DNA of 64,000 bases from Merluccius polli. Lineage: Eukaryota > Chordata > Actinopteri > Gadiformes > Merlucciidae. The stretch spans positions 368,501 through 432,500 of the forward strand of contig JAOPHQ010002560.1 of NCBI GenBank assembly GCA_030340625.1, written 5' to 3'. This document shows, one piece after another, positions 33,110 to 42,159 of the stretch (position 1 is the stretch's first letter; each line of letters begins with the position of its first letter). The notes below the pieces were generated by a model. It saw only the letters and a list, made by a program, of their open reading frames with translations. It did no database searches and had not been told where the DNA came from. Made by a program: the position numbers and the translations under genes.

Positions 33110-33973
33110 GGCCCATATTCGTTAAGTTCGTCGTACGACCATCAGACAGTTTTCACACCGTTTCCCGAAAGCATCGTTGCGTAACGACCGTCGTTAAGAC
33201 GCTCGTAGCTAACGAGAGCTCCAGGGGTACTCGTAGCGCACTACGAGCGTCGTTAACACATCCAATACCACTGAGTGTCCAGCTGGTGACGCTAAAGTTA
33301 CGATAGGCTATATAGTTAGGTCTATGTTATACCATGGTCTGGGTGAATACTCGATTCTGATTGGTTGAAGATAATCTTATCTTTGATGTACACCTAGGAA
33401 AGACGTTGACTATGGCTAGATATAAAGTATTATTAATTGATTAAATATTAACAGAAATGAATGGACGACGCGGAGGCGTGAACCGCGGAGGACGGTTCTG
33501 TTAATGGACACCTCGAAGGGCATTATCCCGTTTATACAATGGTCACTTACGAAAGAAAGAAATATTTAATCAATTAATAATACTTGAATGTGTTTTAGAG
33601 TTAAAATCGTGAGGTGTTTTTTTTTTTTTTTTACAAGTCGAGCGGACTATTTAATATCTTCCGTATGCAGGCGTTGCCAAGCAACGTGGCCATAGCGTCT
33701 TCATAGCGTCAACGTCTTTCGTAGGTGTACTTTTCAACCTACACCCTCCAGCCAATCAGAATCGAGTATTCACCCAGACCATGGTATAATATGTATTTCA
33801 GCACCGTGTCAGTGGACAGGTACAAGGCTACGATCGATCGTTAGATCTGTGCACGCGCGTTCATGTTAAGAGGAGTTTCGTGAAACGCACGGAAAAAAAT
33901 AACGATCGTTCGAAAGATGATTCGTAAGATGGCTCGTAAGATGGATCGTACATCGTTATCGGGAAACTGGGCC
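33110..33973. mobile_element. PIF/Harbinger-like TIR element
   Basis: Ends GGCCCATATTCGTTAAG and (inverse) GGCCCAGTTTCCCGATAACG are imperfect inverts flanked by CAG on both sides (33107-33109 and 33974-33976), a 3-bp duplication. Inner parts carry CGTACGA and TCGTAAGATGG-type motifs. No coding sequence. Superfamily is a guess from the GGGCCC-type ends and 3-bp duplication. A second MITE lies inside at 33329-33788. Confidence 0.5.
33329..33788. mobile_element. Palindromic MITE
   Basis: Near-perfect inverted ends TACCATGGTCTGGGTGAATA...CGATTCTGATTGG (about 40 bp). A second inner inverted pair (AAGTATTATTAATTGATTAA type) lies at about 33425-33452 and 33566-33592. The flanks are TA-rich, so exact limits and target duplication are ambiguous. 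No coding capacity. Confidence 0.65.
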
Positions 33974-34060
33974 CAGTGCAATTTTTGCCATTAAGTGTAG
34001 CAATAGCATATTTAGAAATATAGTACATTTCAGAAATTCAGGTAGCCTATAGGTAGGTAG

Positions 34061-37000
34061 TTTAGTTTAGTTTAGTTCCTCCCGTTCCTATTTGGAACAT
34101 TGGGCGACGAGTCCTCTCCATTTATTCCGGTCTCTGGCGACCCTTCTTGCTCCGTGCCAGCTGACACCCATCTCGCTTAGGTCTTCCTTCGCTGTCTGTC
34201 TCCATGTCTTTTTTGGCCTCCCTCTCTTCCTCTTTCCACCTTCTGGCATCCAGTCCATTGCCACACTTGCCGGTCTTCCTCTTGGCAGTCGGAGTACGTG
34301 TCCAGCCATTCTCCTTCTCCTTCCATCGATGATAACAGACAGTGGTGCTACCCCTGCCCTTCTCATCACCTCCTCATTGGTGATGTGGTCTCTCCATGAG
34401 ATCCTCAGGATGGATCTGAGGCATCTTCGGTGGAAGACGTCCAACTTGTTGGTCGTGTTGGCTGTCTTCGTCCACGTCTCACCGGCGTAGGTCGCTGTTG
34501 GGATGACCACTGACATATAGAGGCGTAGCTTGGTGGCCGTAGAGATGGTTTTAGACGACCAAATGTTGCGGAGACGCTGAAACACTCCTGCAGCTTTGCC
34601 AACTCGGTTGTTGACGTCTTTCTCCACGTCTCCTGTGTTCGAGATGTTACTTCCAAGGTACGTGAAGTTGTCAACATACTCTATGTCATGTATGCCTATA
34701 GTGAGTGGTGGAAGGTGTTGGTATTGTCCAATGATCATGGCCTTTGTCTTTTCTTGGCTTATCCGTAAACCGACCTTATCTCCGTGCTCATGGAGTCTGT
34801 TGGTCAACTCTTGGAGTGCAGGCCGGGTATGACTTAACAGAGCCAAGTCGTCCGCAAAGTCCAGATCGGCTAGTCTGCCCCCTCCCCACTTGATACCGAA
34901 GTTTTTCCCGGTGACGGACTTCCTCATCACAAAGTCAATTGTAATAATGAAGAGCAGTGGTGACAGAATGCAACCCTGTCTTACACCGGTCACGATGTCA
35001 AAGTCATCGGTTGTACCGTTGTTGGTTTTGACTCTGCAGGTGGAGTTGTGGTACAGGGACCTGAAGATGTTCACGTACTTGGGTGGTACACCATACAGCT
35101 GGACGATCTGCCACAGTGATTCCCGGTGGATGCTGTCGAAAGCTTTTTTTAAATCGATGTAGTTGATCATGAGGGGTGTCTGAAGCTCTTGGCACTGCTC
35201 AATGATGTTGCGAAGAGTGAAGATCTGTTCGGAGCAGGACCTTCCCTTCCTGAAGCCAGCTTGCTCTTCCCTTAGGATGTTGTCCACCTCCTCTTTAAGG
35301 CGTTGGAGCAATACACTGCAGAATACCTTGCTAGGGATAGACAGCAGTGTGATGCCCCGCCAGTTGTTGCAGTCCGCGAGGTTTCCCTTCTTGGGCAGTG
35401 TCACAATGACCCCACGTCTCCAGTCGGCTGGAACTTCTTCAGCGTGCCAAATCATGTTGAACAGGCTAGTGAGGCTCTCCACAACAACGTCCTGGCCGTG
35501 CTTCAACAACTCGGCGGCTACCTCATCGAGTCCCGGTGCCTTGTTGTTTTTGAGGCTCTTGATTGCTCGGACAACCTCAGTCCCGGATATCCCTCCTGAA
35601 GTAACGTTCAGAGTTGGAGCCGGTGTTTCGTGATCGAAATTGAAGAGCATGGAAGGTATTGGCTGATTGAGAACCTCCTTGAAGTGCTCCACCCACCTTG
35701 CCTCCTGCTCTTCGTCGGTCAGGAGCGCCCTGCCATCCTTGCTCCTGGTTGGCACACCGGAGCTGCTCCTGGAGCTGGTTAGCTCCCGTACGATCCTGTA
35801 CAGCGTTTTTGTGTTGTTCTTCTCCGCTGCCTCCTGTGCCTCTCTTGCTTTCTCCTCTAACCACCGTCTTTTATCATTTCTGCAGCTCTTCTTCACTTCC
35901 CTGTCCAGACGCCTGTACTCCTCATCTTCCATCCTCCAACTCCGGAGTCTCCTCTTCTGTTCTCTTTTTATTTTGGCCACCTTTCGTTCATCGATCAACT
36001 TCCATGTGTGGTCTGTTATCCACCTTTCTTTGTTGGTACCCCTCCTTCTGCCTAAAACTGCCTCTGCAGTCTCAGTGATGGTACGTGAGAACAGACTCCA
36101 CTGCTCCTCAATGGTTGAAGGATGTTGTGGTACCGCAAGCTTCTTACTCAACTCCTCACGGAAGCTTTCTGATACGTTGTTATTCTTCAGCTTGTCCACC
36201 GCGTAAGGTCTCTTGGGCTGCACCTTTTCCACCTTCTTTAGCTTCAGCCTGATTTTACCCACCACAAGGAAGTGATCTGATCCTACATCTGCACCTCTAT
36301 AGGAGCGAACGTCTAGCAATGATGAGCGCCACCTTGTGTTGATGCAGATGTAGTCCAGCTCGTTCCGGGTCCCACCACCAGGTGAAACCCAGGTCATCTT
36401 GTGGATCCGCTTGTGCCCAAAAAAGGTGTTTCCGATGCTGAAACCGTTGGTGCTGGTTAGCATCAACAGTCTCTCTCCGTTGTCATTTGTGGAGCTTGCA
36501 GACCCGTGTGGTCCCACTGTGGTGTTAAGGCCCCTTCTGTCATCATCCAGTTTTGCATTGAAGTCTCCAATCAGCATCTTGATGTCATAGCTGGGGATCT
36601 CTTCAAGCACGGTTTGGAGCTGATTGTAGAAGGCGTCCTTATCTTCTTCTGAGGCAACATCGGTTGGGGCATAAACTTGCACGATGGTTGCTTTGGCATG
36701 TCTGGTGTAAAGCCTCGCTGTGATGATGCGTTCGTTCACCGGCTTCCATCCAACCAACGCTTTTGCTGCGTAGCTGGAGAGGATGATGCCGACTCCATGG
36801 GTATGATGGTCTTGCTTCCCAGAGTAAAGAACGGTTGCTCCATCCACCATGAGGCGCCCCTGCCCTGTCCACCTCATTTCGCTAATGCCTAAGATGTCCA
36901 GGCGATAGTCTTTCATACTCTTCAGCATCTGGTCCATGCGACCACACTGAAATAGTGTGCGTACGTTCCAGGCGCCTACTCTGGTGTTGGCTTTGGTGTT

Positions 37001-37224
37001 GAAGATCGGGGTCATCAAGGGTCGGGCTTCCTGCTGGATTTCACCCGGCCCCGTCATTGCTACATCCAAGGATGTGCCGTCTCTTCTTCGCCGTGATTTA
37101 CCGGAATGGCTACTTCTCGTCGTTTCTGTAACAGGCTTTTGTTTTAAAGGGTGAGGTTGTTAACCCTACGCCCAACCCCCAACCTGGAGGACCAGGGTGC
37201 AGTTTAACGTCATGCCCAGGACCT
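34061..37224 (-). mobile_element. Full-length RTE-like LINE with 11-bp target-site duplication
   Basis: The element is 3164 bp. TAGGTAGGTAG flanks it exactly (34050-34060, 37225-37235). On the minus strand it starts AAGGTCCTGGGC, has about 155 bp of 5' sequence, one long ORF and a very short 3' region ending in (ACTAA)n repeats (GGAACTAAACTAAACTAAA). Size, single ORF, short 3' UTR and microsatellite tail fit the RTE group. The site duplication and intact frame indicate a recent, full-length insertion. Confidence 0.9.
34088..37069 (-). CDS. RTE-like LINE polyprotein: AP endonuclease plus reverse transcriptase (993 aa, intact)
   Basis: Residues about 25-260 are an apurinic/apyrimidinic-type endonuclease: VGAWNVRTLFQCGRMDQML, ISEMRWTGQGR, IVQVYAPTD, MLIGDFNAKLDDDRRG and GSDHFLVVGKIR. 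A Lys/Arg/Glu-rich linker follows. The reverse transcriptase (about 500-760) has KNNKAPGLDEVAAELLK, WRRGVIVTLPKKGNLADCNN, GFRKGRSCSEQIFTLRNI, INYIDLKKAFDSIHRESLWQ, TGVRQGCILSPLLFIITIDF and the catalytic LDFADDLALL. The C-terminus has YAGETW, GRRRRMAGHVLRLPRGRP and GKRKRGRPKKTWR. No stop or frameshift occurs in 2.98 kb. The endonuclease nicks target DNA and RT copies the RNA at the nick. ATG 37069 is the first in-frame Met; earlier initiation cannot be excluded. This is the most intact polymerase gene in the window. Confidence 0.92.
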   Translation of the reverse strand: MDVAMTGPGEIQQEARPLMTPIFNTKANTRVGAWNVRTLFQCGRMDQMLKSMKDYRLDILGISEMRWTGQGRLMVDGATVLYSGKQDHHTHGVGIILSSYAAKALVGWKPVNERIITARLYTRHAKATIVQVYAPTDVASEEDKDAFYNQLQTVLEEIPSYDIKMLIGDFNAKLDDDRRGLNTTVGPHGSASSTNDNGERLLMLTSTNGFSIGNTFFGHKRIHKMTWVSPGGGTRNELDYICINTRWRSSLLDVRSYRGADVGSDHFLVVGKIRLKLKKVEKVQPKRPYAVDKLKNNNVSESFREELSKKLAVPQHPSTIEEQWSLFSRTITETAEAVLGRRRGTNKERWITDHTWKLIDERKVAKIKREQKRRLRSWRMEDEEYRRLDREVKKSCRNDKRRWLEEKAREAQEAAEKNNTKTLYRIVRELTSSRSSSGVPTRSKDGRALLTDEEQEARWVEHFKEVLNQPIPSMLFNFDHETPAPTLNVTSGGISGTEVVRAIKSLKNNKAPGLDEVAAELLKHGQDVVVESLTSLFNMIWHAEEVPADWRRGVIVTLPKKGNLADCNNWRGITLLSIPSKVFCSVLLQRLKEEVDNILREEQAGFRKGRSCSEQIFTLRNIIEQCQELQTPLMINYIDLKKAFDSIHRESLWQIVQLYGVPPKYVNIFRSLYHNSTCRVKTNNGTTDDFDIVTGVRQGCILSPLLFIITIDFVMRKSVTGKNFGIKWGGGRLADLDFADDLALLSHTRPALQELTNRLHEHGDKVGLRISQEKTKAMIIGQYQHLPPLTIGIHDIEYVDNFTYLGSNISNTGDVEKDVNNRVGKAAGVFQRLRNIWSSKTISTATKLRLYMSVVIPTATYAGETWTKTANTTNKLDVFHRRCLRSILRISWRDHITNEEVMRRAGVAPLSVIIDGRRRRMAGHVLRLPRGRPASVAMDWMPEGGKRKRGRPKKTWRQTAKEDLSEMGVSWHGARRVARDRNKWRGLVAQCSK

Positions 37225-37235
37225 TAGGTAGGTAG

Positions 37236-37432
37236 ACCTTCTGTAAACTATAATACTTTGGTGGTGCGCGCAATAGTAACACACCGCAGACCTACGGCCG
37301 GCGGGGCGCGGGGGGGGGGGGTGCGCGCAATAGTAACACACCACGGACCTATGACCGGCGGGGGGGGTCTCAAAAAGGACAGTGCATTGAAAAACCGGAC
37401 AGTCCGAACGAATGACCACCCTATACTTGAGG
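37236..37432. repeat. Duplicated GC-rich unit and a fragment shared with 56630-56710
   Basis: GTGCGCGCAATAGTAACACACC followed by a GACCTA...CCGGCGGGG tail occurs twice in tandem at about 37263-37311 and 37321-37364. Beyond that, GTGCATTGAAAAACCGGACAGTC and GACCACCCTAT recur at 56660-56710. The right part looks like an inserted element end; it interrupts the BED-finger exon just after the HRNTSSLKY residues. Confidence 0.55.
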
Positions 37433-37659
37433 CTCGATGTGTTGCGGTGATATGTGAATTCCTTGTTGCATAGCTTGCACACAACCATGCTCTTATCGAC
37501 GCTTCCACCCGTTCGTTTTTTGTAACAAAATGTCCCATCCACGGGGCCAACCAAAGCGGTCTCATCAGCTACTTCGTTCATGTTCACTGTGGTTTGTTGT
37601 TGTCTGAACTCATTAACGCTAGTTGGTGCTCCAGTATAATCGGTCCGCCTGAAACTCAT
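37433..37659 (-). pseudogene. hAT transposase first exon with BED zinc finger, truncated
   Basis: The minus-strand frame starts MSFRRTDYTGAPTSVNEFRQ and reaches KSMVVCKLCNKEFTYHRNTS-SLKY, the first half of a BED zinc finger (C-x2-C present). The expected distal His ligands (Y-H-L-x-x-x-H) are absent because the sequence switches to an inserted repeat. The rest of the transposase is not present inside 32892-37778. It is the remnant of the host hAT's own transposase. Confidence 0.7.
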
Positions 37660-38035
37660 CCAGTGAGAAACGTTCTGCGGTGCAAAAATAAGTGCGATTA
37701 AAATGCGTCCATTTTTCTAACGCGTTAATTATGGTGTAATTAATTAATCTTAATTAATGCGTTAAAGTCCCGGCCCTAATTTAAATACATATTGTTTGTA
37801 TCAATGATGTGATTGCCTGTCTGATTAAATGAGCCTATGATAATTGAGCCTTGATAATTATTTTGTCTGCTGTAGCTTATGTGCAATATGTGGCAAATCT
37901 CACTAATAACAATCATAATGTGTGTGACATTCTTCATAATCGATTACCATGAATTTAAGTTGGTGTGCCTTGAGGTTTTGGTTTGATATTTGTTGTGCCT
38001 TAGGCCCAAAAAGGTTGAAAACCACTGCTCTAGAG

Positions 38036-39600
38036 GACGGGGCCCTGAAGAAGAATGTATTTATTAGTATACTTTAAAATATCATATGCCTTAAAACTAT
38101 GCCCCACTCAAAGTATATACTACTGTGATGTATCCTCTCAGAAAGAAAATGCGGTGTTGGGAGTAGAGTAGATTAAATGGCCTCATTTGTTCTATCAATC
38201 AGACAACAGATCCTCCACAGACCAACTGGTCTGTGTGCCTTTTAACTTTTACTAATTCCTACACGTTAATGTGGTTTCACCTTCATTCTGTTCTTAACCC
38301 CCTCCCTGCCAGACCTCCATCTCAACCCCCCCACTGTTCTTGATAAGTTGATACAATAGAGGATACAATAGAGGTGTTGGGCTTAGCATTAATCAACCTC
38401 CCTTTCATGTATCAGTCAATCAACAAATCCCCCACAGACCAACTGGTCTGTGTGCCAATCTCACCCAGGTAACACACCCCCTTTGCTGTTCAACCTAGAC
38501 AGGGAGGGAATTACAGTAACCCAATAGGAAATACGGGGGATGCACCTTTTTGTGTTGTATAGCCTAGAGAAGGTGTGTTTACAGGTAACAATGGGAGGGC
38601 CTCCGATAGCCCCGCCCTTGCATGTGTTTTGTAATACTGTTAGTCACAGTTAGCCCTGTGGAGTTCAGGCCTGTGAAGCTAGTCAGGTGAGTTGAGCTCT
38701 GTGGAGTTCTGTTAAGGGTGTGTCGTGGGAGGCAGTCACCCCAAAAGGACTGTGCTGGTGATTTTGGGTATCCTGCGTGAGCCCGTGAATAAAGGATTGA
38801 ACATTACGTCTTGACTCCGTGGCCTGTTTGAAGCAAAGGACTCTGTAGACCTGAAAACTGCACCTTGAGGTTGGAGAATCTTCTACAACCCCCCCTTCCC
38901 CCATACTCTGTGTCTGATAAATACTTGCCAAAGAATGTACTACTACAGTATCTCAACTATAACATTAAAATGCATGACTGTTTAAAGATCACTCACTGTA
39001 AAAGCGTACATTGATAAAATAATGTAGGGAAATGAAGAAAGTAAAGTCAGCAATATTAATAAACTTGAATAGGCCAACAACAGTTGGTGGTAACAATGTA
39101 AGTTAGTTTAGCCCATGAATGTCAACCTATTTCAACTTCAGTTCACTTTAATCTTGAAACTATAACATATGCTATTGTTCACATATTTCATTTTTGTTCA
39201 ACCTATGATAAACACCTATAAAGCACCATATAAAGCTCTACAGACTAGATGTTTTGGTAAAACAGGTTTGAATGGTAACCAACCATGGGAATGCTGAATC
39301 ATGGAGTGGAATAAACTTAATCTGCATCACCAGTTACCAGGAGCTGACTGAGATGGATAAAAGATATTGTAGGGACAATTCAAGGTAACTATGTATACAT
39401 ATAGTCATATACATGTATATATATATATAAACTCTTACGTTCGTTACTCCGATAAACAGAGGGGTCGAGTGAGACCAGCGCGAATTGCACCATCCGATTA
39501 AAAAGCACGTAATGGCACGCTAATATTTTTTTCATCTCCTTAAATTTTGCACTTCGCGTCACAACAGTTTATGGTCAGCTAGCTAGCTACATTATCCCCA
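38036..39600. other. Unassigned stretch with LTR-like segment and a ~214-bp imperfect duplication
   Basis: No gene. CCACAGACCAACTGGTCTGTGTGCC occurs at about 38213-38240 and 38433-38456 in similar surroundings, so a ~214-bp unit is duplicated. 38690-38884 has AATAAAGG near 38788 and ends TTCTACA, like an LTR 3' part. An (AT)n patch lies near 39420. TAGCTAGCTAGC occurs just before 39600. Confidence 0.4.
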
Positions 39601-40117
39601 CAAAATGCCAAAAAGAAAGACCAATGATGAGGGAGGTGACAGGACTTTTCAAAAACGATGGACAGAAGAATACTTCTTTGCAGAGTTTGATGGCAAACCC
39701 ATCTGTCTCATATGCAATGTTGCCGTTTATGCTATGAAAGAAAAACTAACATTTGCTGCCATTACGACAACATAGCGCAGAGTATGCAGTTAACAGGCCA
39801 GGAACGCACTAACAAGGTACATTGAAGCACAACGTAATGTTTTCCAAAAAGTGAGGAGAAAGTGTGACAGTGCTTTTATCTGATTTCGAATGAGATTGCA
39901 TGCTCTGCCAAGCCGTTTTCAGAGGGCAAGTTTGTTAAGGAGTGTTGTAGGCAGTTGACGCAGTGTGTCCCGAACGGAAACAATTTTTGCAAACATAAGT
40001 TTAAGTAGGAATACGATCGTGGAACACATTACAGATATGGCAAAGACATAAAATCACAACTAAGTGAAAAAGCAAGTGGATTCCGTGCCTATTCAGTAAC
40101 TCTGGACGAGAGCACGG

Positions 40118-40354
40118 TGTGGCAGTTGCTCCCCATAACACGCCACCTGAGTGGCTTTTGCTGGAGCCCTCCGACACAGGACACAGTTAGATGTTGATTG
40201 GAGAATGCATTTATTGGAGATGGCGAGATGTAATACGCCGAGCAGCAGTTACGTGCTGCCATGACAGTGGCTCTCTCTTGAGTCTGTGTGGTGATAGCTG
40301 GTTTATCCTGGGTGCCATGATTGCTCATGCACCACAGGTGTGCATAATTACACA
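40118..40354 (-). repeat. LTR-like repeat copy C (inverted), inside hAT transposase
   Basis: Read on the minus strand it starts TGTGTAATTATGCACACC and ends CAACTGCCACA, with AATAAATGC in the middle. It matches copies A and B at 16816 and 18490. It begins directly after the DEST codons of the transposase, so it is an insertion. No 5-bp target duplication was found (CACGG left, GCAAG right). Confidence 0.55.
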
Positions 40355-40374
40355 GCAAGACATTTTAATCACCT

Positions 40375-40644
40375 GATGAGTCTACAAATGTAGTGGTATG
40401 TCCAGCTGGTGGGGTGCCTAATCTTTATGTCCAAATAAGTAAAACACCGCATAGGTTGTTGTGATTGGTTAGTGCATGGAGGAGGAAACCAAAAAGTGAG
40501 CAAATAAAACATGAAGTCTGAGCCAAGAATATCAGTTCTTTGCAAACCAACTCGGCCTTTGGTATTACTTGTTTTCAAGTGATAATAAAAGTCTTGAAAC
40601 TTCATCTTTCTCGATCTCTGTTATTTTGTTAAGTGTGGTTCATC
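40375..40644 (+). repeat. Possible LTR, interrupted by LINE at its 3' end
   Basis: A run from TGATGAGTCTAC with AATAAAAG near 40586 reaches TGTGGTTCATCCA, where the LINE starts. After the LINE tail, CCATGACATCATTTGGTGTCACAAACAGGAT (43866-43896) looks like an LTR end followed by a primer-binding site. Removing the LINE would join the two. 43897-44046 would then be a retroelement leader; no gag is seen. Confidence 0.4.
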
Positions 40645-40788
40645 CAAAGCGTGGCGGCTGTCTGGTGAGGCTGAGGGCCGGGTTGGTGCGTCCTGGCCGC
40701 GGTGGATATGGAGCGGTGCCTCGCCTTTGTGTCTCTCGACGTTGGCTGGACCCCGTCACTGCCTGCCTGGTACCGGTGACCGGCTCAG

Positions 40789-41922
40789 ATGATCTGTTCC
40801 TCCCCTGCGGTCCCTGGCCTCCTTGTTCGCGCTGGCGCGGAGTGGATCCGGGGAACCTGCGGCCTCTCCGCCGGGATCCACTGTCAGCTGCTCGCCCAGA
40901 CCCGCCAGCTCCTGCCAGGTTTGGCCTGGCAGGAGCTTGCGAATAGAACATTCATCCTGAAGGATTTCTTCACATCTCGTGGACTGGATTTCCTCTTTGT
41001 CACCGGGACTTGGCTGAGTGCTGGTGAGTCCAGTGCCTTCACAGAACTTTCACATGCCGAATGTCGCTATTTTAATTCTCCACGGACATCTGGTCGAGGA
41101 GGAGGAATTGCAACTATTTTTAAAAGCGATTTTAAATGTAAACAGATATCGCTGTCATCGGCTCTCGCCAGCTTTGAATTAAGTTTGTTTGAGCTGGGTC
41201 ACACAGTGCTGTGTGCTGTGGTTTATCGGCCTCCTAAATACAACAGAGACTTTTTAACTGACTTTTCTGTGTTCTTGGCTGATATCATGCCGAAATATGA
41301 CCGGGTCCTGATTGTCGGTGACTGTAATATCCACGTGTGTTGTCCAGAAAAACCCCTGGTGAGGGATTTTTTAAATATAATCGACTCTTTTAATCTTGTA
41401 CAGTCTGTACTGGGCCCGACACATGTACAGGGACACACACTTGATCTTGTTTTATCATATGGTCTGCCTGTTCTTAACTTGGAGGTCTGTGAAGCATTTT
41501 TCTCTGATCATATGCCTGTACTTTTTGAAGCTGCTGTGTGCTGTAACTCAGTTAAACTTCGTGCTGCTGCTCGCAGATGCCGGGTTATTAACCCTTCCAC
41601 TGCTGCTCGCTTCTCAGCCACCTTCAGTCAGAACTGCGTCACTCCCGATCCTGTGTGCGATGACATAGAGGCTCTTAGCTCTCAGTTTCTTGACACTTGT
41701 CAAATTGCCATTGACTATGCTGCCCCACTAAACAGCAGGCAGCGTAAAGTTAAATCAGAGCCTTGGTTGAATGAAACAACCCGCACTGCCAGACAGGAGT
41801 GTCGTAGAGCTGAGCGCAAATGGAAAAAGGATAAACTGGAAGTGTCTTTTCAAGTGTTGAGGGATTGTTGGCATTGTTACCAGTCCTCTGTGAAAGAGGC
41901 AAAAAGAAAAATATTTCTCTAA
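40789..41922 (+). pseudogene. L2/CR1-like AP endonuclease domain
   Basis: The open frame of 377 codons holds SRGLDFLFVTGTWLSAGESS, TSGRGGGIATIFKSDF, VLCAVVYRPPKYNRDFLTDF, VLIVGDCNIHV, GHTLDLVLSYG and FSDHMPVLFE. These are the AP-endonuclease motifs of L2/CR1 LINEs. The motif normally read TETWL has become TGTWL, replacing the catalytic Glu with Gly. This may inactivate the nickase. The first ~60 residues lie in GC-rich 5' UTR and are probably not true coding sequence. It ends at a stop at 41922, so the RT is in a separate frame. Confidence 0.7.
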
Positions 41923-42159
41923 TATTATTGTTTTAAATTGTCACAAACCTTGTGTGTTGTTTAAAGTGATCAACTCTGCTCTGAATGCACCACAGACTGT
42001 GGGAATTGAGCCCTCCCCTTCTGTGTGTGAAAACTTTCTGCAATTCTTCACTGCTAAAGTCACTGCTACCAGAGCACTTATTTCACTTCCTGCTTACGAC
42101 CCCTCAGTGTTTGTCCCGTTCTGCTGTTTTTGATTAATTTGAACCTGTGACCCTGTCTT

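Larger units (their letters stand above)
32892..37778 (-). mobile_element. hAT element with TTAATTAA-rich ends, containing RTE LINE and TIR elements
   Basis: Ends are TAGGGCCCGGACTCGATTAA (32892) and the inverse ...AAAGTCCCGGCCCTA (37778). Flanks ACTTAAAT and ATTTAAAT match 7 of 8. Subterminal zones carry repeated TTAATTAATCG. A BED-finger exon of its transposase survives at 37433-37659 on the minus strand. Nested inside are a TIR element (33110-33973) and an intact RTE-like LINE (34061-37224). Confidence 0.85.
23075..38027 (+). mobile_element. Charlie-like hAT transposon, swollen by nested elements, perfect TSD
   Basis: Left end CAGAGGTTTTCAACC (23075) and right end GGTTGAAAACCACTG (38027) are inverted with one mismatch. 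Both are flanked by CTCTAGAG (23067-23074, 38028-38035), a perfect 8-bp duplication. The tip GTGTGCCGTGGCACACTGGTGTGCC recurs in part near the right end (TGGTGTGCCTTGAGG). Its own transposase is at 23576-24960. The remainder is filled by a BEL/Pao element (about 24965-32265) and a second hAT (32892-37778). The exact duplication shows that the 15-kb block grew inside one insertion. Confidence 0.9.

Noticed and set aside
35202..36206. Several plus-strand frames of 98-179 codons opposite the RTE LINE
   Set aside because: They are antisense shadows of the intact minus-strand polyprotein.
40640..40951. GC-rich stretch as a CpG-island promoter of a host gene
   Set aside because: It directly precedes the LINE endonuclease frame and fits a LINE 5' UTR.
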